Positions 13,901 to 25,674 of a stretch of DNA of 64,000 bases are shown in pieces. The DNA is from Clusia tigrina. Lineage: Eukaryota; Arthropoda; Insecta; Diptera; Clusiidae. The stretch spans positions 97,094,280 through 97,158,279 of the forward strand of contig OV050033.1 of NCBI GenBank assembly GCA_920105625.2, in the 5' to 3' direction. The notes below the pieces were generated by a model. It was given only the letters and a program-made list of their open reading frames with translations. It made no database searches and was not told the DNA's origin. The translations under genes and the position numbers were made by a program. The stretch's first letter is position 1, and each line of letters begins with the position of its first letter.

Positions 13901-14307
13901 CAACATACAAATGCTTGTAACTTTTTACTGGAGCGTCATAAAACCTTGATATTTTGTAACAATAAAGCACTCGAGCCTCTTGTCAATTTAAGCTATCGTT
14001 CAAGGCTACGCTACCCTTGAGTCCCAAATCAAACACTGATAAAACTTCAAATGGCCCTAGCTTCTATACGGTACGTCCTACACCTATCAAAGTTTGCAAC
14101 ATACAAATGCTTGTAACTTTTTACTGGAGCGTCATAAAACCTTGAAATTTTGTAACACTAAAGTACGCGAGCCTCTTGTCAATTTAAGCTATCGCTCAAG
14201 GCTACGCTACCCTTGAGTCCCAAATCAAACACTGATAAAACTTCAAGTGGCCCTAACTTCTAGACGGTACGTCCTACACCTATCAAAGTTTGGAACATAC
14301 AAATGCT
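10977..14307. repeat. Five- to six-monomer cassette repeated at 12-monomer spacing
   Basis: The order starting at 10977 recurs at 13328, 2351 bp later (12 monomers minus the 1-bp deletion at 11173-11367). It is: cactcgag with c84; A8 with ctaaag; cataaaacc ctaaag with gataaaag; cactcgag with acct; gaaatt with aagtgg. Shorter versions start at 1961, 9801 and 14699. The units between the two copies are unlike, so this is a recurrent cassette and not a clean tandem 12-mer. Confidence 0.65.
11173..11367. repeat. 195-bp monomer (1-bp deletion)
   Basis: The usual 'ctacgctaccc' reads 'ctacgtaccc' near 11267, so one C is missing inside the loop of the ctcaagg/ccttgag dyad. No other monomer in the window shares this deletion. 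Confidence 0.9.
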
Positions 14308-14503
14308 TGTAACTTTTTACTGGAGCGTCATAAAACCTTGATATTTTGTAACAATAAAGCACTCGAGCCTCTTGTCAATTTAAGCTATCGCTCAAGGCTA
14401 CGCTACCCTTGAGTCCCAAATCAAACACTGATAAAACTTCAAATGGCCCTAGCTTCTATACGGTACGTCCTACAATTATCAAAGTTTGCAACATACAAAT
14501 GCT

Positions 14504-14698
14504 TGTAACTTTTTACTGGAGCGTCATAAAACCTTGATATTTTGTAACAATAAAGTACGCGAGCCTCTTGTCAATTTAAGCTATCGCTCAAGGCTACGCT
14601 ACCCTTGAGTCCCAAATCAAACACTGATAAAAGTTCAAATGGCCCTAGCTTCTTACGGTACGTCCTACAATTATCAAAGTTTGCAACATACAAATGCT
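14504..14698. repeat. 195-bp monomer (1-bp deletion)
   Basis: The usual 'cttctatacgg' reads 'cttcttacgg' near 14653. The deletion is private. It also joins two reading frames on the minus strand and so produces a spurious 60-codon open frame over 14571-14753. Confidence 0.9.
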
Positions 14699-17600
14699 TG
14701 TAACTTTTTACTGGAGCGTCATAAAACCTTGATATTTTGTAACAATAAAGCACTCGAGCCTCTTGTCAATTTAAGCTATCGCTCAAGGCTACGCTACCCT
14801 TGAGTCCCAAATCAAACACTGATAAAACTTCAAATGGCCCTAGCTTCTATACGGTACGTCCTACAATTATCAAAGTTTGCAACATACAAATGCTTGTAAC
14901 TTTTTACTGGAGCGTAAAAAAAACTTGAAACTTTGTAACACTAAAGTACGCGAGCCTCTTGTCAATTTAAGCTATCGTTCAAGGCTACGCTACCCTTGAG
15001 TCCCAAATCAAACACTGATAAAACTTCAAATGGCCCTAGCTTCTATACGGTACGTCCTACACCTATCAAAGTTTGCAACATACAAATGCTTGTAACTTTT
15101 TACTGGAGCGTCATAAAACCTTGATATTTTGTAACACTAAAGTACGCGAGCCTCTTGTCAATTTAAGCTATCGCTCAAGGCTACGCTACCCTTGAGTCCC
15201 AAATCAAACACTGATAAAAGTTCAAATGGCCCTAGCTTCTATACGGTACGTCCTACAATTATCAAAGTTTGCAACATACAAATGCTTGTAACTTTTTACT
15301 GGAGCGTCATAAAACCTTGATATTTTGTAACAATAAAGCACTCGAGCCTCTTGTCAATTTAAGCTATCGTTCAAGGCTACGCTACCCTTGAGTCCCAAAT
15401 CAAACACTGATAAAACTTCAAATGGCCCTAGCTTCTATACGGTACGTCCTACACCTATCAAAGTTTGCAACATACAAATGCTTGTAACTTTTTACTGGAG
15501 CGTAAAAAAAACTTGAAACTTTGTAACACTAAAGTACGCGAGCCTCTTGTCAATTTAAGCTATCGCTCAAAGCTATGCTACCCTTGATTCCCAAATCAAA
15601 CACTGATAAAACTTCAAGTTGCCCTAACTTATATACGGTACGTCCTACACCTATCAAAGTTTGCAACATACAAATGCTTGTAACTTTTTACTGGAGCGTC
15701 ATAAAACCTTGAAATTTTGTAACACTAAAGTACGCGAGCCTCTTGTCAATTTAAGCTATCGCTCAAGGCTACGCTACCCTTGAGTCCCAAATCAAACACT
15801 GATAAAACTTCAAGTGGCCCTAACTTCTATACGGTACGTCCTACACCTATCAAAGTTTGCAACATACAAATGCTTGTAACTTTTTACTGGAGCGTCATAA
15901 AACCTTGATATTTTGTAACAATAAAGCACTCGAGCCTCTTGTCAATTTAAGCTATCGTTCAAGGCTACGCTACCCTTGAGTCCCAAATCAAACACTGATA
16001 AAACTTCAAATGGCCCTAGCTTCTATACGGTACGTCCTACACCTATCAAAGTTTGCAACATACAAATGCTTGTAACTTTTTACTGGAGCGTCATAAAACC
16101 TTGAAATTTTGTAACACTAAAGTACGCGAGCCTCTTGTCAATTTAAGCTATCGCTCAAGGCTACGCTACCCTTGAGTCACAAATCAAACACTGATAAAAC
16201 TTCAAGTGGCCCTAACTTCTATACGGTACGTCCTACACCTATCAAAGTTTGCAACATACAAATGCTTGTAACTTTTTACTGGAGCGTCATAAAACCTTGA
16301 TATTTTGTAACAATAAAGCACTCGAGCCTCTTGTCAATTTAAGCTATCGCTCAAGGCTACGCTACCCTTGAGTCCCAAATCAAACACTGATAAAACTTCA
16401 AGTGGCCCTAACTTCTATACGGTACGTCCTACACCTATCAAAGTTTGCAACATACAAATGCTTGTAACTTTTTACTGGAGCGTCATAAAACCTTGATATT
16501 TTGTAACAATAAAGCACTCGAGCCTCTTGTCAATTTAAGCTATCGTTCAAGGCTACGCTACCCTTGAGTCCCAAATCAAACACTGATAAAACTTCAAATG
16601 GCCCTAGCTTCTATACGGTACGTCCTACAATTATCAAAGTTTGCAACATACAAATGCTTGTAACTTTTTACTGGAGCGTCATAAAACCTTGAAATTTTGT
16701 AACACTAAAGTACGCGAGCCTCTTGTCAATTTAAGCTATCGCTCAAAGCTATGCTACCCTTGAGTCCCAAATCAAACACTGATAAAACTTCAAGTGGCCC
16801 TAACTTCTATACGGTACGTCCTACACCTATCAAAGCTTCCAACATACAAATGCTGTGAACTTTTTGCTGGAGCGTCATAAAACCTTGAAATTTTGTAACA
16901 CTACAGTACGCGAGCCTCTGGTCAATTTAAGCTATCGCTCAAGGCTACGCTACCCTTGAGTCCCAAATCAAACACTGATAAAACTTCAAATGGCCCTTAC
17001 TTCTATACGGTACGTCCTACACCTATCAAAGTTTGCAACATACAAATGCTTGTAACTTTTTACTGGAGCGTCATAAAACCTAGATATTTTGTAACAATAA
17101 AGCACTCGAGCCTCTTGTCAATTTAAGCTATCGCTCAAGGCTACGCTACCCTTGAGTCCCAAATCAAACACTGATAAAACTTCAAGTGGCCCTAACTTCT
17201 ATACGGTACGTCCTACACCTATCAAAGTTTGCAACATACAAATGCTTGTAACTTTTTACTGGAGCGTCATAAAACCTTGAAATTTTGTAACAATAAAGCA
17301 CTCGAGCCTCTTGTCAATTTAAGCTATCGCTCAAGGCTACGCTACCCTTGAGTCCCAAATCAAACACTGATAAAACTTCAAGTGACCCTAACTTCTATAC
17401 GGTACGTCCTACACCTATCAAAGTTTGCAACATACAAATGCTTGTAACTTTTTACTGGAGCGTCATAAAACCTTGAAATTTTGCAACACTAAAGTACGCG
17501 AGCCTCTTGTCAATTTAAGCTATCGCTCAAAGCTATGCTACCCTTGATTCCCAAATCAAACACTGATGAAACTTCAAGTGGCCCTAACTTATATACGGTA

Positions 17601-18030
17601 CGTCCTACACCTATCAAAGTTTGCAACATACAAATGCTTGTAACTTTTTACTGGAGCGTCATAAAACCTTGATATTTTGTAACAATAAAGCACTCGAGCC
17701 TCTTGTCAATTTAAGCTATCGTTCAAGGCTACGCTACCCTTGAGTCCCAAATCAAACACTGATAAAACTTCAAATGGCCCTAGCCTCTATATGGTACGTC
17801 CTACAATTATCAAAGTTTGCAACATACAAATGCTTGTAACTTTTTACTGGAGCGTAAAAAAAACTTGAAACTTTGTAACACTAAAGTACGCGAGCCTCTT
17901 GTCAATTTAAGCTATCGTTCAAGGCTACGCTACCCTTGAGTCCCAAATCAAACACTGATAAAACTTCAAATGGCCCTAGCTTCGATACGGTACGTCCTAC
18001 ACCTATCAAAGTTTGCAACATACAAATGCT

Positions 18031-21000
18031 TGTAACTTTTTACTGGAGCGTCATAAAACCTTGATATTTTGTAACACTAAAGTACGCGAGCCTCTTGTCA
18101 ATTTAAGCTATCGCTCAAGGCTACGCTACCCTTGAGTCCCAAATCAAACACTGATAAAAGTTCAAATGGCCCTAGCTTCTATACGGTACGTCCTACAATT
18201 ATCAAAGTTTGCAACATACAAATGCTTGTAACTTTTTACTGGAGCGTCATAAAACCTTGATATTTTGTAACAATAAAGGACTCGAGCCTCTTGTCAATTT
18301 AAGCTATCGTTCAAGGCTACGCTACCCTTGAGTCCCAAATCAAACACTGATAAAACTTCAAATGGCCCTAGCTTCTATACGGTACGTCCTACACCTATCA
18401 AAGTTTGCAACATACAAATGCTTGTAACTTTTTACTGGAGCGTCATAAAACCTTGAAATTTTGTAACACTAAAGTACGCGAGCCTCTTGTCAATTTAAGC
18501 TATCGCTCAAGGCTACGCTACCCTTGAGTCCCAAATCAAACACTGATAAAACTTCAAGTGGCCCTAACTTCTATACGGTACGTCCTACACCTATCAAAGT
18601 TTGCAACATACAAATGCTTGTAACTTTTTACTGGAGCGTCATAAAACCTTGATATTTTGTAACAATAAAGCACTCGAGCCTCTTGTCAATTTAAGCTATC
18701 GCTCAAGGCTACGCTACCCTTGAGTCCCAAATCAAACACTGATAAAACTTCAAGTGGCCCTAACTTCTATACGGTACGTCCTACTCCTATCAAAGCTTCC
18801 AACATACAAATGCTGTGAACTTTTTACTGGAGCGTCATAAAACCTTGATATTTTGTAACAATAAAGCACTCGAGCCTCTTGTCAATTTAAGCTATCGTTC
18901 AAGGCTACGCTACCCTTGAGTCCCAAATCAAACACTGATAAAACTTCAAATGGCCCTAGCTTCTATACGGTACGTCCTACAATTATCAAAGTTTGCAACA
19001 TACAAATGCTTGTAACTTTTTACTGGAGCGTCATAAAACCTTGAAATTTTGTAACACTAAAGTACGCGAGCCTCTTGTCAATTTAAGCTATCGCTCAAAG
19101 CTATGCTACCCTTGAGTCCCAAATCAAACACTGATAAAACTTCAAGTGGCCCTAACTTCTATACGGTACGTCCTACACCTATCAAAGCTTCTAACATACA
19201 AATGCTTGTAACTTTTTACTGGAGCGTCATAAAACCTTGAAATTTTGTAACACTAAAGTACGCGAGCCTCTTGTCAATTTAAGCTATCGCTCAAGGCTAC
19301 GCTACCCTTGAGTCCCAAATCAAACACTGATAAAACTTCAAGTGGCCCTAACTTCTATACGGTACGTCCTACACCTATCAAAGTTTGCAACATACAAATG
19401 CTTGTAACTTTTTACTGGAGCGTCATAAAACCTTGATATTTTGTAACAATAAAGCACTCGAGCCTCTTGTCAATTTAAGCTATCGCTCAAGGCTACGCTA
19501 CCCTTGAGTCCCAAATCAAACACTGATAAAACTTCAAGTGGCCCTAACTTCTATACGGTACGTCCTACACCTATCAAAGCTTCCAACATACAAATGCTGT
19601 GAACTTTTTACTGGAGCGTCATAAAACCTTGATATTTTGTAACAATAAAGCACTCGAGCCTCTTGTCAATTTAAGCTATCGTTCAAGGCTACGCTACCCT
19701 TGAGTCCCAAATCAAACACTGATAAAACTTCAAATGGCCCTAGCTTCGATACGGTACGTCCTACACCTATCAAAGTTTGCAACATACAAATGCTTGTAAC
19801 TTTTTACTGGAGCGTCATAAAACCTTGATATTTTGTAACACTAAAGTACGCGAGCCTCTTGTCAATTTAAGCTATCGCTCAAGGCTACGCTACCCTTGAG
19901 TCCCAAATCAAACACTGATAAAAGTTCAAATGGCCCTAGCTTCTATACGGTACGTCCTACAATTATCAAAGTTTGCAACATACAAATGCTTGTAACTTTT
20001 TACTGGAGCGTCATAAAACCTTGATATTTTGTAACAATAAAGCACTCGAGCCTCTTGTCAATTTAAGCTATCGTTCAAGGCTACGCTACCCTTGAGTCCC
20101 AAATCAAACACTGATAAAACTTCAAATGGCCCTAGCTTCTATACGGTACGTCCTACACCTATCAAAGTTTGCAACATACAAATGCTTGTAACTTTTTACT
20201 GGAGCGTCATAAAACCTTGAAATTTTGTAACACTAAAGTACGCGAGCCTCTTGTCAATTTAAGCTATCGCTCAAGGCTACGCTACCCTTGAGTCCCAAAT
20301 CAAACACTGATAAAACTTCAAGTGGCCCTAACTTCTATACGGTACGTCCTACACCTATCAAAGTTTGCAACATACAAATGCTTGTAACTTTTTACTGGAG
20401 CGTCATAAAACCTTGATATTTTGTAACAATAAAGCACTCGAGCCTCTTGTCAATTTAAGCTATCGCTCAAGGCTACGCTACCCTTGAGTCCCAAATCAAA
20501 CACTGATAAAACTTCAAGTGGCCCTAACTTCTATACGGTACGTCCTACACCTATCAAAGCTTCCAACATACAAATGCTGTGAACTTTTTACTGGAGCGTC
20601 ATAAAACCTTGATATTTTGTAACAATAAAGCACTCGAGCCTCTTGTCAATTTAAGCTATCGTTCAAGGCTACGCTACCCTTGAGTCCCAAATCAAACACT
20701 GATAAAACTTCAAATGGCCCTAGCTTCTATACGGTACGTCCTACAATTATCAAAGTTTGCAACATACAAATGCTTGTAACTTTTTACTGGAGCGTCATAA
20801 AACCTTGAGATTTTGTAACACTAAAGTACGCGAGCCTCTTGTCAATTTAAGCTATCGCTCAAAGCTATGCTACCCTTGAGTCCCAAATCAAACACTGATA
20901 AAACTTCAAGTGGCCCTAACTTCTATACGGTACGTCCTACACCTATCAAAGCTTCTAACATACAAATGCTGTGAACTTTTTACTGGAGCGTCATAAAACC

Positions 21001-21362
21001 TTGAAATTTTGTAACACTAAAGTACGCGAGCCTCTGGTCAATTTAAGCTATCGCTCAAGGCTACGCTACCCTTGAGTCCCAAATCAAACACTGATAAAAC
21101 TTCAAGTGGCCCTAACTTCTATACGGTACGTCCTACACCTATCAAAGTTTGCAACATACAAATGCTTGTAACTTTTTACTGGAGCGTCATAAAACCTTGA
21201 TATTTTGTAACAATAAAGCACTCGAGCCTCTTGTCAATTTAAGCTATCGCTCAAGGCTACGCTACCCTTGAGTCCCAAATCAAACACTGATAAAACTTCA
21301 AGTGGCCCTAACTTCTATACGGTACGTCCTACACCTATCAAAGTTTGCAACATACAAATGCT
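18031..21362. repeat. 9-monomer higher-order repeat, 1764 bp, about 1.9 copies
   Basis: Copy 1 is 18031-19794. Copy 2 begins at 19795 and matches for eight monomers. The rare 'ttcgatacgg' change lies just before each copy (about 17984 and 19748, exactly 1764 apart). The junction variants 'gcttcc' with 'gtgaac' keep the same register, at about 18795 and 20559. The right end overlaps the start of the 13-mer at 20579, so the two duplications are nested and happened at different times. Confidence 0.75.
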
Positions 21363-24300
21363 TGTAACTTTTTACTGGAGCGTCATAAAACCTTGATATT
21401 TTGTAACAATAAAGCACTCGAGACTCTTGTCAATTTAAGCTATCGCTCAAGGCTACGCTACCCTTGAGTCCCAAATCAAACACTGATAAAACTTCAAGTG
21501 GCCCTAACTTCTATACGGTACGTCCTACAATTATCAAAGTTTGCAACATAGAAATGCTTGTAACTTTTTACTGGAGCGTCATAAAACCTTGAAATTTTGT
21601 AACACTAAAGTACGCGAGCCTCTTGTCAATTTAAGCTATCGCTCAAAGCTATGCTACCCTTGATTCCCAAATCAAACACTGATAAAACTTCAAGTGGCCC
21701 TAACTTATATACGGTACGTCCTACACCTATCAAAGTTTGCAACATACAAATGCTTGTAACTTTTTACTGGAGCGTCATAAAACCTTGATATTTTGTAACA
21801 ATAAACCACTCGAGCCTATTGTCAATTTAAGCTATCGTTCAAGGCTACGCTACCCTTGAGTCCCAAATCAAACACTGATAAAACTTCAAATGGCCCTAAC
21901 TTCTATACGGTACGTCCTACACCTATCAAAGTTTGCAACATACAAATGCTTGTAACTTTTTACTGGAGCGTCATAAAATCTTGATATTTTGTAACAATAA
22001 AGCACTCGAGCCTCTTGTCAATTTAAGCTATCGTTCAAGACTACGCTACCCTTGAGTCCCAAATCAAACACTGATAAAACTTCAAATGGCCCTAGCTTCT
22101 ATACGGTACGTCCTACAATTATCAAAGTTTGCAACATACAAATGCTTGTAACTTTTTACTGGAGCGTCATAAAACCTTGATATTTTGTAACAATAAAGCA
22201 CTCGAGCCTCTTGTCAATTTAAGCTATCGTTCAAGGCTACGCTACCCTTGAGTCCCAAATCAAACACTGATAAAACTTCAAATGGCCCTAGCTTCTATAC
22301 GGTACGTCCTACACCTATCAAAGTTTGCAACATACAAATGCTTGTAACTTTTTACTGGAGCGTCATAAAACCTTGATATTTTGTAATAATAAAGCACTCG
22401 AGCTTCTTGTCAATTTAAGCTATCGTTCAAGGCTACGCTACCCTTGAGTCCCAAATCAAACACTGATAAAACTTCAAATGGCCCTAGCTTTTATACGGTA
22501 CGTCCTACAATTATCAAAGTTTGCAACATAGAAATGCTTGTAACTTTTTACTGGAGCGTCATAAAACCTTGAAATTTTGTAACACTAAAGTACGCGAGCC
22601 TCTTGTCAATTTAAGCTATCGCTCAAAGCTATGCTACCCTTGAGTCCCAAATCAAACACTGATAAAACTTCAGGTGGCCCTAACTTCTATACGGTACGTC
22701 CTACACCTATCAAAGCTTCCAACATACAAATGCTTTGAACTTTTTACTGGAGCGTCATAAAACCTTGAAATTTTGTAACACTAAAGTACGCGAGCCTCTT
22801 GTCAATTTAAGCTATCGCTCAAGGCTACGCTACCCTTGAGTCCCAAATAAAACACTGATAAAACTTCAAATGGCCCTAGCTTCTATACGGTACGTCCTAC
22901 AATTATCAAAGTTTGCAACATACAAATGCTTGTAAATTTTTACTGGAGCGTCATAAAACCTTGATATTTTGTAACACTAAAGTACGCGAGCCTCTTGTCA
23001 ATTTAAGCTATCGTTCAAGGCTACGCTACCCTTGAGTCCCAAATCAAATACTGATAAAACTTCAAGTGGCCCTAACTTCTATACGGTACGTCCTACACCT
23101 ATCAAAGTTTGCAACATACAAATGCTTGTAACTTTTTACTGGAGCGTCATAAAACCTTGATATTTTGTAACAATAAAGCACTCGAGCCTCTTGTCAATTG
23201 AAGCTATCGTTCAAGGCTACGCTACCCTTGAGTCCCAAATCAAACACTGATAAAACTTCAAATGGCCCTAGCTTCTATACGGTACGTCCTACAATTATCA
23301 AAGTTTGCAACATACAAATGCTTGTAACTTTTTACTGGAGCGTCATAAAACCTTGAAATTTTGTAACACTAAAGTACGCGAGCCTCTTGTCAATTTAAGC
23401 TATCGCTCAAAGCTATGCTACCCTTGAGTCCCAAATCAAACACTGATAAAACTTCAAGTGGCCCTAACTTCTATACGGTACGTCCTACACCTATCAAAGC
23501 TTCTAACATACAAATGCTGTGAACTTTTTACTGGAGCGTCATAAAACCTTGAAATTTTGTAACACTAAAGTACGCGAGCCTCTGGTCAATTTAAGCTATC
23601 GCTCAAGGCTACGCTACCCTTGAGTCCCAAATCAAACACTGATAAAACTTCAAGTGGCCCTAACTTCTATACGGTACGTCCTACACCTATCAAAGTTTGC
23701 AACATACAAATGCTTGTAACTTTTTACTGGAGCGTCATAAAACCTTGATATTTTGTAACAATAAAGCACTCGAGCCTCTTGTCAATTTAAGCTATCGCTC
23801 AAGGCTACGCTACCCTTGAGTCCCAAATCAAACACTGATAAAACTTCAAGTGGCCCTAACTTCTATACGGTACGTCCTACACCTATCGAAGTTTGCAACA
23901 TACAAATGCTTGTAACTTTTTACTGGAGCGTCATAAAACCTTGATATTTTGTAACAATAAAGCACTCGAGCCTCTTGTCAATTTAAGCTATCGCTCAAGG
24001 CTACGCTACCCTTGAGTCCCAAATCAAACACTGATAAAACTTCAAGTGGCCCTAACTTCTATACGGTACGTCCTACAATTATCAAAGTTTGCAACATAGA
24101 AATGCTTGTAACTTTTTACTGGAGCGTCATAAAACCTTGAAATTTTGTAACACTAAAGTACGCGAGCCTCTTGTCAATTTAAGCTATCGCTCAAAGCTAT
24201 GCTACCCTTGATTCCCAAATCAAACACTGATAAAACTTCAAGTGGCCCTAACTTATATACGGTACGTCCTACACCTATCAAAGTTTGCAACATACAAATG

Positions 24301-25674
24301 CTTGTAACTTTTTACTGGAGCGTCATAAAACCTTGATATTTTGTAACAATAAACCACTCGAGCCTCTTGTCAATTTAAGCTATCGTTCAAGGCTACGCTA
24401 CCCTTGAGTCCTAAATCAAACACTGATAAAACTTCAAATGGCCCTAACTTCTATACGGTACGTCCTACACCTATCAAAGTTTGCAACATACAAATGCTTG
24501 TAACTTTTTACTGGAGCGTCATAAAATCTTGATATTTTGTAACAATAAAGCACTCGAGCCTCTTGTCAATTTAAGCTATCGTTCAAGGCTACGCTACCCT
24601 TGAGTCCCAAATCAAACACTGATAAAACTTCAAATGGCCCTAGCTTCTATACGGTACGTCCTACAATTATCAAAGTTTGCAACATACAAATGCTTGTAAC
24701 TTTTTACTGGAGCGTCATAAAACCTTGATATTTTGTAACAATAAAGCACTCGAGCCTCTTGTCAATTTAAGCTATCGTTCAAGGCTACGCTACCCTTGAG
24801 TCCCAAATCAAACACTGATAAAACTTCAAATGGCCCTAGCTTCTATACGGTACGTCCTGCACCTATCAAAGTTTGCAACATACAAATGCTTGTAACTTTT
24901 TACTGGAGCGTCATAAAACCTTGATATTTTGTAATAATAAAGCACTCGAGACTCTTGTCAATTTAAGCTATCGTTCAAGGCTACGCTACCCTTGAGTCCC
25001 AAATCAAACACTGATAAAACTTCAAATGGCCCTAGCTTTTATACGGTACGTCCTACAATTATCAAAGTTTGCAACATAGAAATGCTTGTAACTTTTTACT
25101 GGAGCGTCATAAAACCTTGAAATTTTGTAACACTAAAGTACGCGAGCCTCTTGTCAATTTAAGCTATCGCTCAAAGCTATGCTACCCTTGAGTCCCAAAT
25201 CAAACACTGATAAAACTTCAGGTGGCCCTAACTTCTATACGGTACGTCCTACACCTATCAAAGCTTCCAACATACAAATGCTTTGAACTTTTTACTGGAG
25301 CGTCATAAAACCTTGAAATTTTGTAACACTAAAGTACGCGAGCCTCTTGTCAATTTAAGCTATCGCTCAAGGCTACGCTACCCTTGAGTCCCAAATAAAA
25401 CACTGATAAAACTTCAAATGGCCCTAGCTTCTATACGGTACGTCCTACAATTATCAAAGTTTGCAACATACAAATGCTTGTAAATTTTTACTGGAGCGTC
25501 ATAAAACCTTGATATTTTGTAACACTAAAGTACGCGAGCCTCTTGTCAATTTAAGCTATCGTTCAAGGCTACGCTACCCTTGAGTCCCAAATCAAATACT
25601 GATAAAACTTCAAGTGGCCCTAACTTCTATACGGTACGTCCTACACCTATCAAAGTTTGCAACATACAAATGCT
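20579..25674. repeat. 13-monomer higher-order repeat, 2548 bp x 2
   Basis: Copy 1 is 20579-23126 and copy 2 is 23127-25674. Private changes recur exactly 2548 bp apart: 'ataaaccact' (21806 and 24354), 'cataaaatctt' (21979 and 24527), 'gtaataataa' (22387 and 24935), 'aggtggccc', 'aaataaaac' (22849 and 25397), 'taaattttt' and 'aaatactg'. Only a few differences separate the copies, for example gagatt versus gaaatt near 20808 and 23356. The duplication is therefore recent relative to overall monomer divergence. Confidence 0.85.
22710..22738. other. Junction inverted repeat created by linked variants (first perfect copy)
   Basis: TCAAAGC, a 15-nt spacer and GCTTTGA form a perfect 7-bp inverted repeat across a monomer junction (positions 172-196 plus 1-4). 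It exists only where 'gcttcc' replaces 'gtttgc' and 'ttgaac' replaces 'tgtaac' together. About 26 junctions from here to 63304 carry the pair, including 25283, 26851, 31357, 38604, 50368, 57228 and 62128. One of them, near 57600, has a mismatch in the left arm (ccaagc). Confidence 0.85.

Noticed and set aside
14571..14753. 60-codon open frame on the minus strand
   Set aside because: It is produced by the 1-bp deletion near 14653. There is no promoter, codon bias or conservation.
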